From assembly GCA_017163975.1 (NCBI GenBank), contig JAFFSR010000347.1:3336001-3400000 (forward strand): a stretch of 64,000 nt of DNA, read 5' to 3'. How positions within the stretch are numbered: position 1 is the first letter of the stretch; the number at the start of each line of letters is the position of its first letter. Both the position numbers and the translations under genes were made by a program. Positions 23,547 through 35,401 of this stretch are shown one piece after another. A model generated the notes under the pieces. The model made no database searches and was not told the origin of the DNA. It was given only the letters and a program-made list of their open reading frames with translations. Source of the DNA: Anastatus disparis. Lineage: Eukaryota > Arthropoda > Insecta > Hymenoptera > Eupelmidae.

Positions 23547-24661
23547 ACTTTCTTTCATTCGTTTTACTTTTAACCCTTTTCTATATAATTGAAAATATAA
23601 ATGATATACATTATTATTATTCAAATATTTATATTAACATTAAATAATAACTCTCTCAGATATTTACAGTTTATAATTGAATACATCCAACAAAAGGAAA
23701 TTGTAATTTGTGGAATGACACGAGTATATGCAGAATGATGTTAAAGAAGACTCATGAATTTTGTTTACATCGTCAATAATTTTTTTATACATTATTATTA
23801 TATTTTCATTTTGATATTTTTTTTAGTATTTCTATAGATTTTTTGTATAATTCCATTATTTATAAAAATTCAGTAATTATAAAAATAATGGTTTCATTGA
23901 TTATTTTAATAAAATAATCTTTATAACAAAATTATATTATTTTTTTTCTTTAAATTACATAAAATCTGATTTATAGTTAAAAAAGTATAAAAAGTAGTTT
24001 TTAAAATAAAGCATTCATGTATCATTCCTAAAACATGTTTTCAAAAAAAGAATTTAAAATTTGCGCTCTTTAATATACACTTCCGTTTTTTAAACGATAT
24101 GGCGGTAGTTGTTCCAATCACTCCCTGGAGGATTACTATAAGAGAATACGCAAAAACGAATGAATGTTAATAGTTTAAAAATATGAATAAGGTGGCGCAA
24201 GTATACACCAATTTGAAATTTAATAATTAAAAATTAATTCATAAAATATTTTACTTTCGTAATTTATGATCGCAATTATTTGAAGAACATTAATGTGCTT
24301 CCAATGTACATGAATGATTACAAATATTTTGTATATTGTAAAAAACTATAAGCGAAAAAATTTTAGTTAATAAAAAAAAATATTAATCCATAACGGTCAC
24401 TTAAGGTCCAGTGGACTCCCCACAATTTTTTAACTAAAATATGAGTCGTTAATTTTTTTTTTAATAATTTTTTTATAATATTTAAAAATAAATCAGCACT
24501 ACCAAACCTGCTTAATTTGTTAAAGAAAAGCTATAGCGTTATAAAGATTGGACTTAATTTTATCTTTTGTTATAACTATCTTTATTTTATAACTTTGGGA
24601 AAAAATAATATTTTGATGTGTTATAACTACTATTTCGAAAGGATTCGAGCTCAGCTTCCAT
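23547..24661. other. AT-rich spacer
   Basis: No gene recognised. A fragment near 24400 (CACTTAAGGTCCAGTGGACT) has a palindromic GTCCAGTGGAC core and may be a mobile element end. Confidence 0.5.
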
Positions 24662-24665
24662 TTAA

Positions 24666-25055
24666 GAGGCGGCGGTATCATTCTGTCCTTGTCTAATCTA
24701 AATTTTCGTTATTATAAATAAATAAAATATTTTCATAGAAAAGTAAGACAACCGCCCAATAGAGCAAAAGACAAGCAAACGATTCTTTTCTATGGAAAAA
24801 TATGAAATTTTGATTATTTTTCGATTGAAGTCTGAAACGAAGAAACAGTCCAATCAACTTAATCAAGTTCGATTGTTTTTCCGTTTCAGACTTCACTCGA
24901 AAAATAATGAAGATTTCATATTTTTCCATAGAAAAGAATCGTTTGCTTGTCTTTTGCTCTATTGGGCGGTTGTCTTACTTTTCTATGAGAATATTTTATT
25001 TATTTATAATAACAAAAATTTAGATTAGACAAGGACAGAATGATACGGCCTCCTC
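24666..25055. mobile_element. TTAA foldback MITE, 390 bp (copy B)
   Basis: Flanked by TTAA (24662-24665, 25056-25059). Termini GAGGCGGCGGTATCATTCTG and, inverted, GAGGAGGCCGTATCATTCTG. Same family and exactly the same length as copy A at 16579, with only scattered substitutions. No protein-coding role. Confidence 0.92.
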
Positions 25056-25309
25056 TTAAAAAAGTTTGAAGCTTCTAGCTATCAATGCTAAGGAACTATA
25101 TGCGTTTAAATATCTAGTAACTTTTTTAGTGATTTTTTTAATTGCCTGTAACTAGGAAAATATTAAGCGTTTGTGACTATAACCGTAGCTTTTTCCATAT
25201 GTTGTCATATGAAAACTTATCCTAAAGTTCAAGCCAAATCTGTGATCCGTGATCCGGAGTTGTGATACTCTCCTAGTTAGTAGAATCAGCTTCTATAATT
25301 CTATATTCT

Positions 25310-26466
25310 AATAGAATTAATTTTTTCTATTTTGAAGTATTTATTTTTATTTTACGAATTTATATATATATATATATTACTATTGATGGTAGATACATGC
25401 ATATAAATGTATACAGATGATGAGCGAAGCATGCGACAGCGTTTGAATGTAGATTCCTTAAGACTTCTGAACATATATACAAGCATTTTTCAACAATTAA
25501 ATTTGTGAATTTTTTAACTTGCTCTAAACCAAAAAATACAGGATTAAACAGGTATCATTAGATAGGTGATTTGGTCCTCTATCAGCCAAAAAATTTTCAG
25601 CAAAAAAATGATGGCCTTTTTGAGAAAAATGCATGTACATAAAAAGTGTAATTTTTGGTAAAATGCACATATCTGAGTCATTATCTAGTCTTTTTTCAAA
25701 TTTCTTGCATTGAATTAAAGAGGGCTCAAAACAAAATAAAACAAAAAAAGGTTTTCCAAAATTTATTAAAAACTGGTGAAACGATAGCTCTCTTAAGGTG
25801 GTTCGTGCGGTAAGAGAGAGAAAGCTAGCTGTGAGAGAAAGAGACAGCGCTCACATGATCCAGTTGCGCATGCGCAACAACGTAAATGTGAACGAAATAT
25901 GCATCGTTTATCTAATAATTACATTTTCAAAACACTTTATCTCTTTAATAAAACGATGAATTTACGTGAATCTTGTTGGAAAATGTTTATTATTAGTTCC
26001 TTTATATATGTTTAAATTTTCAATTACAATTTGAATGTAGTTTATGAGATATTGCGATTAACAGCTACGAAATGTAAAAATTCCAATATATATAGATATA
26101 CTTCCAATGTAATTTGTAAAACTTTGAACATCGATTAATCAAAAACGAAACGATGAAATGTTCTGAAATTTTAATATGATATTCACAATGCCTTTATTGA
26201 ACTATACCTACAATTTCAAGAATATCTTGAAAAAACACGTTAGTCGCACGAACCACCTTAAGTTATTGTGAACATTTTCAGTTTGAACATTTAGTTTTTT
26301 TATGCAATTTTTAAATGTGCATATCTTATGCAATTTTGATATTTCGGCAAAAAAAAAGAAAAAAATACGTGTCTCCTTATTTTTCAAGTAAAATAACATA
26401 CTCCATCGGTGCAGTAATTGGTGACTTAAGTGTATACAGGCTGTTCGATTTGAAATGGAATCAGCC
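25310..26466. mobile_element. Truncated relative of the 3.7-kb transposon, one end only
   Basis: From about 25310 the sequence follows the right end of the element at 19860-23542 (ATGAGCGAAGCATGCGACAG, then TAGATAGGTGATTTGGTCCT, then TGCACATATC) to a terminus GGAATCAGCC at 26466. The transposase and the other TIR are missing. It is more diverged than the TIRs of the intact copy, so it is older or a different subfamily. A TTAA MITE is nested in it (25797-26257). Confidence 0.85.
25797..26257. mobile_element. TTAA-flanked MITE with GGTGGTTCGTGCG ends, 461 bp
   Basis: Terminal inversion GGTGGTTCGTGCG/CGCACGAACCACC with TTAA on both sides (25793-25796, 26258-26261). The interior is not a strong foldback and has no coding capacity. 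The empty site is visible in the intact transposon, where the same TIR stretch reads through without the insert. This proves the boundaries and the order of insertion. Confidence 0.9.
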
Positions 26467-26472
26467 TCAAAT

Positions 26473-26905
26473 AAAGGGCTTTAAATCATGAATAATTTCA
26501 AAAGATCTCATCCGATGATTAAAATTCTTTTCTCTTGTCGATGAATTGATTTTTTTCTATTTTTTTAGTTGCTGCAGGATTTCTTAGACAATTTTCAACC
26601 AATTGACTTCAAAATTTGCAGAGATCTTCAATTTATAAATCTTTACAAGTTTACTGACCTGGAATTTTGATAAGACAAGCTCAAGTGAATGTTGAACAAA
26701 ATTGCTTATACAAAATTTTAAAAAATACCTTTTTTTCTAATAAATTGAAGATCTTTGCAAATTTTGAAGTCAATTTGTTAAATATTGGCTAAGAAATTCT
26801 ACAACTAAAAAAATTGAGAAAATTAATTATTCGACAAAATAGAAGGATTTAAACTATCAGAGGTCTTTTGAAATCATTCATAGATTAAAGTCTTACATTT
26901 GATTT
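26473..26905. mobile_element. Foldback element, about 430 bp
   Basis: The left arm (AATCATGAATAATTTCAAAA, then TTTGCAGAGATCTTCAATTTA) is inverted on the right (TAAATTGAAGATCTTTGCAAA, then TTTTGAAATCATTCATAGAT), turning near 26700. The outer ends are GGGCTTTAAATC and GATTAAAGTCTT. The target duplication is unclear. Confidence 0.7.
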
Positions 26906-26981
26906 ATATTTAAGATAAGAAAAAGTTTCATCGATTAATGTCATTAAAAAAAATTATCAATACCTTTAAATTTAATTTTTT

Positions 26982-27019
26982 TCAGACTTTAACGGAGGCC
27001 TGTTACCTTAAGATTTAAT
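26982..27019 (+). pseudogene. 5' fragment of LINE 2 endonuclease region, left of the inserted transposon
   Basis: If the 27024-31075 transposon and one TTCT copy are removed, this short stretch joins in frame with 31080 onward. It reads an SDFN motif (compare GDFN of APE endonucleases), one TAA stop, then continues. This makes it the remaining 5' end of a truncated LINE split by the transposon. It is short, so support comes from frame continuity and motif order. Confidence 0.6.
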
Positions 27020-27023
27020 TTCT

Positions 27024-27745
27024 GGCTGATTCCATTCAGATTCATGGAGGCCGTCACTGATCGATTTTTTTTTTCTTCTAAGTAATAAAAATACCTTCTA
27101 TTATGTATACGAAGATAAAATTTACCTCGTAGAACGCTCAAAAAATTTTTTTTCTTACTACAGCAATTTTAATGTTGGATGTAAAAACGAAAATTCGAAA
27201 ATTGAAAATGAACCTCTACTTTTAAATGACTATAGCTCCGTCAATTTTTAACCTTTTTGGGCGTTCTTTTAACGAAAATGTGCAAAATTCTGTCTCGTTT
27301 GAAATGCAATCTCGATTTTTGTAACACAATTTAATCTCACTGAGTTATTTACGAAAAACCGAAGAAAAGCAATTTTTTTCAAACACGATTTTCTCAAAAA
27401 CTATATATTTTTTTTTTTTTAAATTTTTATATGATTTTATACATAAAAAATACTAACTTTTAGGGTAGGTGGGAATATGCGATTTTACCTTATTTTTTTT
27501 TAACAGATTTTTAAACGTTTTTTTTTATATTTTCTATTTTAAAACATTGCTACCATGGCGCATCGTACTATTTTTCCAACTCTACGTGTTCTTACAACTA
27601 TTTTTATGCTTTTATTTATTAATATATCAAAAATATTAACAATAATGTTTAAAATAAACCCCGGATCGAATATTTTGATCAATTAGAACCAAAGTTATGA
27701 CGATTTAAAGTTGAAAAAAAAAATGCTGAAACTTAAAATAAATAT
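27024..27745. repeat. Left TIR of the 4.05-kb transposon
   Basis: Inverse partner of 30352-31075. It includes AGAACGCTCAAAAAATTTTT and CACCTACCCTAAAAGTTAGT (in inverse) among many matched blocks. Confidence 0.9.
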
Positions 27746-28115
27746 GATAGTTTACATTGAGGAAACGCAATTTTCGTTAAAGATTAAAATCTGAAGATAT
27801 AAATTTTTCAATTTAAAAAAAAGTTATTTTAATGAAAGAATACATAACCACTTATCCTCTTTTTATGGTACATTATTATAATAAAAATTTTTTTTGTTGG
27901 AGAATATAATATTTTTATTAGTTCGAATTTCACGCCTAGAATTTGAATTTATTTTGTTGGGAGTTAACGCATGTCACCACTAGGTGGCGATGATTCGTTC
28001 TTTGCATTCTCATTAACGACTTGACGCGTTTAAAAATATAAGAACAGGAAGATGAAAAATAAAGATGTTTATGAAAAATAATTTTTCCGATTTGTCATTG
28101 AACAGAATATCAATA

Positions 28116-30094
28116 ATGGCATCACTGATTGTTAAAATAAAGTGCAAGGATTTAAAAGAAAGGCACAAAAAAGTTGTTTATGATTGCTCCAAAAGTCCGC
28201 TTAGAGAATTAGGTGATCTAACGGAGTCTTTAAAGGGCTTGTATCCAAATACTTCTTTCTCTAGAGAAAATAAAGTATGCCCTTCGTGTTACAAAATATT
28301 ATTAGGTGAAGTGAAAATTGCGCCTATTTCATCGACTTCAAGCAGCCAGCAATCTTCGGAAGATTTTATTCATAGTGAGGCTGTGGTAGAACAGCTCAAC
28401 GAGACTTCAAGTACTTTGAAATTAAACATTTCACCAATCAAAATGCCTCAAAGGATCAATATCAAAATGCGAGAATCTCATGCTCTCTGAAAAAGAAAAC
28501 AAATGAACGATGCATTTGATTCACAAATAGCAAGTAAAATGATGAAAGTCTACGATATAACGGATTTGCCCGCATTAAATGAAAATAATGAATATAAAAC
28601 AAATGATCAATGGATTGAGAATATTAAAATTGCATTAGATAATTGTTCAAATTTTCTTGAGAAAGTGCGATTGTTGAGTATTATACCAAGTGATATTTCC
28701 AAAGATTATTTATTATCAGTTTTACCAAATGTAACTATCTATATGATTGATGAAGCACGATCATTGGTAAATAATAGAAAAATTTACAAGCAGTCTGATG
28801 ACTATTGTAGCCATTCTTTGGATAGTGAAATTTTAATGAAAGTGAAGGATTATTATCTGAACGATGATTTTAATTGTTCTCGTCAAAGTGCAAATAAAAG
28901 CGATACAGTACCTATCAAAGAAAATGGTATAAAAACTAAAAAAGTCAAACGCTTTCTTACGCGAAGTATAAACGAAATATATCAATTATTTAAAGACGAA
29001 AATCCTGAAATGAAAACAAAAATTGGTAAAACAACATTCTACGCTTTAAGACCAAAGTGGGTTATATCACATCCACCCACCGATTCGTGTCTTTGCTTTT
29101 ACTGCGAGAATCTTAAACTTATGTTAGATGCTTTGAATAATTATAAAAAAAAGAATAAACAAGACATTGCAAATTTGGAATTAAAAATATGTTCTTCACT
29201 TTTTTGTTCAAAAGGTGATATGAAATGTGTACTAAAAGAATGTAAAGAATGTTGCATTGGAGATTCTATTGATTTACGAGTAATTTATTTGACAGAAGAA
29301 GATTCATATGAAGAAATAATTTATGGTGTTTGGGGAAAATCAAATTTACTGAATAAAACTAGCACAATTGAAAATTTCTTGATGGAGTTAAGAGAGCACG
29401 CTGTCACTGTAAGTGCTCATAAATCGGTCAAAGAAATTCAACGTATAGCAATTAAAGAGGTTAATTTTTTAGCGAAGAATAATGACTTCCAGTTATTCAT
29501 GTCGATTTTGCAGAAAATTGGACAGTCCTGCTCCAAAATGAAATTCGAAGCTATCATTAAAGTAAAAACCAAATATCAATATTTACGTCAGTATGCTATT
29601 TTCGAAATGATAAAACAGTCAGTTATGTCACCATCTCTGGCGATATTAAACATGATTTGTCTCATGCCCTAATAGCTATAAATTTAATTATCGACAACTT
29701 AAAACAAAAACATACTGCGCAAGATCTTGATGAAATCATAACCATTTCCGATGGAGCTGCCAGTCATTTTAAAAATAGATATCAATTCTATGAGCTTCAA
29801 AACTCAAAAGTAAACAGAAAATGGCTTTTTTCTGCAACAGGTCATGGTAAAGGCGTTTGTGGCGGTATTAGTGGTTTAGTTAAACATTATGCTACCACGC
29901 ATAATCTGTCCAAGAAGAGTGCAGATTTTATTAGAAACGCTGAAAATTTCGCCTCTCACGTGTCAAAATATACTCTGTCGATCAACATTCTTGTTATCCG
30001 CAAGGATGAGTTAGAAGTTTCTCGACAGATAAAAAAAATGGAATGGTTAGAAAATGCAAAAGAAAGTAAAGGTATTCAAAAGATTTACTGTTGA
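28116..30094 (+). pseudogene. Decayed transposase related to the 712-aa protein
   Basis: Starts with HKKVVYDC near the N-terminus and a C-x2-C pair (CPSC), as in the intact relative. An in-frame TGA (28488-28490) interrupts it. The next stretch (to 29672) keeps LNDDFNCSRQSANKSD, KTKKVKRFLTRS and CLCFYCENL. Frameshifts near 29485 and further lesions between 29540 and 29660 push the VDFAENW motif and the following strand out of frame. From 29657 the frame recovers with ISDGAASHFKNRYQ and SATGHGKGVCGGISG. In the last motif the GAVDGIGG aspartate of the intact protein is replaced (GVCGGISG), a further sign of decay. I chose the ATG at 28116 over 28065 because it aligns with the start of the intact relative. 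Confidence 0.88.
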
Positions 30095-30301
30095 AAAAGT
30101 GAACGAAACCAAATCTACACTGCCAAAACTTCGAGACATAAGTGGCAAGAAGTAAATTAAAAGGTTTTATTCAAATTCGGATTTTTTTATTCACATTAGT
30201 TCTCAATTCATTAGTGTTTAGTTCTTAATTGTATCGCATATTATTTGTTCATTGAAAATGACCAAATAATATATTTTAGTATTTAAAAAATTCATCTCTT
30301 C

Positions 30302-30346
30302 AAAATTCAAAATTTAAATTCGAAATTCAAAATTCAAAATTCAAAG
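30302..30346. repeat. Short AAATTCAA tandem repeat
   Basis: About five imperfect copies of an 8-10 bp unit just inside the right TIR. Confidence 0.6.
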
Positions 30347-30351
30347 TAAAT

Positions 30352-31075
30352 ATATTTATTTTAAGTTTCAGCATTTTTTTTTCAACTTTAAATCGTCATA
30401 ACTTTGGTTCTAATTGATCAAAATATTCGATTCGGGGTTTATTTTAAACATTATTGTTAATATTTTTGATATATTAATAAATAAAAGCATAAAAATAGTT
30501 GTAAGAACACGTAGAGTTGGAAAAATAGTACGATGCGCCATGGTAGCAATGTTTTAAAATCGAAAATATAAAAAAAAACGTTTAAAAATCTGTTAAAAAA
30601 AAATAAGGCAAAATCGCATATTCCCACCTGCCCTAAAAGTTAGTATTTTTTATGTATAAGATCATATAAAATTTAAAAAAAAAAAAAAAAATATATAGTT
30701 CTTGAGAAAATCGTGTTTGAAAAAAATTGCTTTTCTTCGGTTTTTCGTAAATAACTCAGTGAGATTGAATTGTGTTACAAAAATCGAGATTGCATTCAAA
30801 ACTAAACAGAATTTAGCACATTTTCGTTAAAAGAACGCCCAAAAAGGTTAAAAATTGACGGAGCTATAGTCATTTAAAAGTAGAGGTTCATTTTCAATTT
30901 TCGAATTTTCGTTTTTACATCCAACATTAAAATTGCTGTAGTAAGAAAAAAAATTTTTTGAGCGTTCTACGAGGTAAATTTTATCTTCGTATACATAATA
31001 GAAGGTATTTTTATTACTTAGAAAAAAAAAAAATTCGATCAGTGACGGCCTGCATAAATCTGAATGGAATCAGCC
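30352..31075. repeat. Right TIR of the 4.05-kb transposon
   Basis: Inverse of 27024-27745, differing by few substitutions and by short A/T-run lengths. Confidence 0.9.
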
Positions 31076-31079
31076 TTCT

Positions 31080-33454
31080 GTAAAAAAATTTAATGCCTAT
31101 CTCCTCAAAGAGAGCAGTGATGCCAGGTTTCTTAGTAAGCTGTCGGCTGAGCTTTTGTTACAGTTGGTCCAGCACGGTGCTACGCACCATACTCTGACGC
31201 CTCACACGTGGATCGAACTGATCTTTGATGATGACAACAACGTGGTGCTTGATGCACGAAACCTACCGGCAATCTTTCACAGTCGGCATAATTTGATTGA
31301 TGTCTGTTTGCCTTGCAACTCTATAACTTTAGATCAAAAACTTATCATGTTTAGAGACTATAAAAATATTTGCCCAACTGCATTGGGAGAAAAACTTGCC
31401 GGCTGTGATTGGTCGCCGCTTATGACTGACAAAGTTGACCCTGAGTCTGCACTTGGTTGCCTCTGTGATAATCTCACTATTGCAATCGAGAATTTGGTGC
31501 CGTTGAAAGCGCTCAAGCCTAATAAGAATAAGTTTCCATGGATAGATGAAAAATTATCACAGATGCGGCGTAAGAGAGATGCTACATATCGTAGATACAA
31601 ACGGACAAAGGGCGAGCAGTATCTCCTTGAATTTCTGCAGTTGCGTAGGGTGGTAGGCGAACGCACGGACCATGCTAAGACTGCTTATATTCACAATAGA
31701 CTGTTCGATGCTCTTGCGGGTGGTAATGTCTGGAAGGAGTTAAGAGACCTGGGACTACTATCCGGACCTTAAGGGGATTTGAATGGATTCACTCCGGATG
31801 AGCTCAATGCGCACTTTGCTGGGGTGTCAGTCTCGCCGCAGGAGGATAGTGAAGAGCAATTGAGAATTCTTTCTCAATGCAATGAAAGTGGATTTAACTT
31901 TAAACCATTTAATTTTAATGATGTTGTCCTTGCAATTTCACATTTTTCCTCACAGGCTTGTGGTGAGGATGGCATTCCGCAAAGCGTGATAGTTAAAGTT
32001 TCACTATTTATTGGTGAACATCTTGTGACTCTGTTCAACTCCTCTTTTGCACGGGGGGTCTTCCCTCGCCGCTGGAAGCAAGCTCGTATTGTACCATTGA
32101 AAAAGTGTGCTGCACCTAGGCAGCCAAAAGATTTTAGGCCTATAGCCATCTTAAGTTTTCTTTCAAAGGTTCTTGAGAAGATCGCCCATGACCAACTGCA
32201 GAAGTACATTACATAAAAAAATTGCTCGATCCTATGCAGACGGGCTTCAGGAAAAACCATTCTACGCAGACTGCTGTACTTAAGCTTACAGACGATATAA
32301 GGTCAGCTCTGGACAGAAAACTTGTCACGTTACTACTACTTTTTGACTTTAGTCAGGCATTCGTCACGATCTCTCCCTCCAAACTTCTTGCGAGGCTTAG
32401 ATCGGTGGGGTTCTCCAGGGCTGCACTCGAATGGATTATCTCCTATTTATCAGGTAGGAAACAGATGGTTTCCACGCATTTAAAGGAGGAATCGAATTGG
32501 CTAACAACCAATCTAGGAGTACCTCAGGGTTCGGTGTTGGGGCCTCTGTTGTTTTGCCTTTACATAAATGACGTATGTGACGCACTGGACTCTGGTTGCA
32601 TCGGGCATCTGCTGTATGCGGATGATCTTCAAATTTATACACAGGTCCCTTATGATGATGTGGATGAGGAGATTCGTATTTTACAGAGGGCGGCCAGGGC
32701 GGTGTCGGGGTGGGATGCTGGTGTTTCTCTGACTTCGAATGCTAGTAAAACAAAAGCGATCGTCTTTGGAAGTAATCGTTTTATTAAAAATTTTTATTTG
32801 GGTGAGCCAAGGACGATTGACCTGGGGAGCGGTATCGGTATTCCTTTCTCTGGCATCGTTACGAGCCTTAGTGTTGTACTCGACTCTAAACTGTCTTAGG
32901 AACCGCACATTAATATGTTGACTAAAAAATTCAATAGAGTGATTTATAGCCTGCGGTTTTTCCGTCGGAACACCACTGAGGCTCTGCGTAAACAGTTCGC
33001 AGCCACCCTGCTGTTCCCACATCTTGATTACTGCTTAGTGGTTTTGCTCGATGCTTCGCAGGAGTTACGAAGACGACTACAGACAATGCAAAATTCGTGT
33101 GTGAGATATGTATTTGGCGTGAGAATGGGTGATCACATCTCTCCCCATAGACAAGCTTTAGGTTGGCTACGTACTGATTCGAGGGGACAATATTTTATGG
33201 CTGTACTTATGTACAAAATCTTACGTATGAATACTCCTGAATATCTAGTGGGTCTCTTCACTAGATATATACCCAGAGCGACCACTAGGGGTGAGATTAA
33301 AGATCTTGCGGTGCCCTTCATGCGACTGGAAGAAATTCCTTTCAAGTTCAAGGTGCGCATTTTTGGAACTCCCTACCTGCTGATATTAAAAATCTTCCAT
33401 CAATCAGCAGGTTTAAAGCCACTCTGAGGAGGTATTTACTCGACCTTGATTGAA
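31080..33454 (+). pseudogene. LINE 2 ORF2: endonuclease remnant plus reverse transcriptase
   Basis: Begins inside the APE endonuclease (VQHGATHHTLTPHTWIELIF, then HNLIDVCL). RT motifs follow: RIVPLKKC, KDFRPIAILSFLSKVLE, STQTAVLKLTDDIR, LLLFDFSQAF (motif A), GVPQGSVLGPLLFCLYINDV (motif B), LLYADDLQIY (motif C, intact YADD). The C-terminal region has DSKLS, LRFFRRNTTEALRKQF and MQNSCVRYVFGVRMGD. Lesions: an in-frame TAA at 31770-31772; a frameshift at an A7 run near 32215; a TAG (32897-32899), apparently replacing a tryptophan codon; and a frameshift near 33364. With those ignored the region ends at a TGA near 33454. It is better preserved than the 12.6-14.4 kb copy. Confidence 0.88.
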
Positions 33455-33960
33455 CAGTATTATTTTCGGACTATATCATATGTGTTAATTTATTATGTGA
33501 TGTACCTTTTATAGATTTAAGGCATGATTGTATTCATTGGCGTGATTGTAGAATGTGTGTGCATAGATAGAGTGAATGATTATATTTTTATCAGCTTGAC
33601 TTGTATATTAACTGTATACTGTTGATATTTCGACTGCGCTCTTTACACGCTTGTTTTTATGTAATTCTTTTGACTGATAGATATTTGAGACTGATTTTTT
33701 ATTATATTATTTATACTCTTTGCGTGTATTTATTTGTATTATCTGTGATATCACTTCTATTTAATTTATTGACTTACTATTACAGTATTATTATCTATAT
33801 TATGTTTTATGACTGTGATATCATACTGTACTATTTTAATTTTATATTTACAAGGTTATTTCAAGTATTTTATGTATTATAACTTTATTTGTAATTTTAC
33901 ACGCTCTTTTTGTAATTATAATACAAAATAAAACAACAATATCTAATCTAAAAACATTTT
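33455..33960 (+). other. LINE 2 3' UTR and tail
   Basis: T-rich untranslated sequence ending in AATAAAACAACAATATCTAA and TCTAAAA. The TATCTA tail resembles the (TATC)n tail of the 12.6 kb copy. The 93-codon hydrophobic frame at 33601-33882 is T-rich composition, not a gene. Confidence 0.65.
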
Positions 33961-34850
33961 ATGTACATTTGCATAACAGAGTGAGATAATAACATTTGTA
34001 TCTACAAATTTTAGATTCGCTGTAATGAACAATCAAGTTCAATATTGACTGCACTAAATATAGTATCGATACAATTGTACTTTTTGTTAATTACAACATG
34101 GAGATATGTTTTATATAAAAATTAGTCTCAGGAAAATAATCGATGGATACTTAAAAGTTATTTTATCGGTACATTTTTCAATAACTATCCTATAATTTTT
34201 TTATAAATATTATAATATAAAATTATTTCACCGCAAATGAAGGAGGCTCTTGCATGAAAATTCTGAGACTATGCAATAACGTTTCTTATTATTGAAAATG
34301 TCCTGAATCCGATCGTATGCTTAATTTATGGGCTTGCCGTGCAAAATTTAATAAAATCAGAACTTAAAGTTTGAACTTTTTTGTACAGGCTCTTATGGGA
34401 TTGTGAATAAAATATATCAAAATTGCGTATTTGCAAAGCAGGGAGTGATTTTCTGAAAAACAGACAGATGAACAAATGCCTAAAAGAAAGTTTCCTCTTT
34501 CAAATGATATCTAGTAAATTATTCATTGCCGTGGTAAATATAAAGATATTACTCGTTAAAGTTAATAAACGTCTTTGCGACCGGATCAAGAGAAGCCATG
34601 TTACTCAACAGCGATAAGAAAAGTGCGCGAATTTCAAAAGTTTTGAATTCTCATAACAAAATACAATTAATAATATTATATATAAATATATATTATTTTA
34701 TTCGAAATCATTTTATGATAAACTATTCTATTTCTGCTATTTTTACATAATTTCTTTAAATTTTCTTATATTATTATCAAAATATTAAAATAAAAATAAG
34801 CAAACTTAACCTAAAAGCAGAAACCGGTTACAGACGCCGTGTATATATAC
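33961..34850. other. AT-rich spacer
   Basis: Nothing recognised. Confidence 0.55.
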
Positions 34851-35331
34851 ATATTGTGACCTCACTTATATTATATTTATAATATAAAGAATTTAAAGAG
34901 AGTTTGAGAGAGAATAAGTGAGAAAAAAGAATAAAATAAAAGATAATTAGCAATAATCTTATTCTCTCTTAAATTCAAATCATCGCGTTAAAAGTCTATC
35001 TCTATCGTATGCGTCGGCGCGACGTAGCAATTGGAAAGTATATCAGCGCGCGAGATGGATATTAATAAGAATATATGTACGCGCTTAGATGTGCGCCGAT
35101 CCACGCCTATAAAGTGACGTACACTAGCACACATCTAAGCGCACCTGTAATAGTATAATGTAAGATATGTAAATGTTTCTCTTCTACTTAGGAGTAGGAG
35201 AGGATTGCGGCCGCGGCGGCTTGATCGACGCTTAAGCAGATCGAAGCCGAATCTTTGTACGGCACTCTTTGGCCAGCTCTCTTCTAGTAAAGTTTAACTT
35301 AAAATAAATACTTGTTGCTATTGTTCTTATT

Positions 35332-35401
35332 TTCGTTATTGCTGCAGGTCCGCGAGGGGCTGGATAAATACCAGCTCCGTACCGGTAGCAGCAATAACGA
35401 A
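35332..35401. repeat. Hairpin with 14-bp perfect stem
   Basis: TTCGTTATTGCTGC (35332-35345) and its inverse GCAGCAATAACGAA (35388-35401) enclose a second partial inversion, GGGGCTGG/CCAGCTCC, with loop ATAAATA. Total length is 70 bp. Confidence 0.85.

Larger units (their letters stand above)
27024..31075 (+). mobile_element. Second long-TIR transposon (Sola-like?), 4052 bp, TTCT duplication, decayed
   Basis: Termini GGCTGATTCCATTCAGATT inverted at both ends and a perfect 4-bp duplication TTCT (27020-27023, 31076-31079). The TIRs are about 722-724 bp (27024-27745 and 30352-31075). Only the outermost 13 bases, GGCTGATTCCATT, resemble those of the 19860-23542 element, while the transposases are clearly related, so the two are sister families. 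It interrupts a LINE. Confidence 0.9.
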
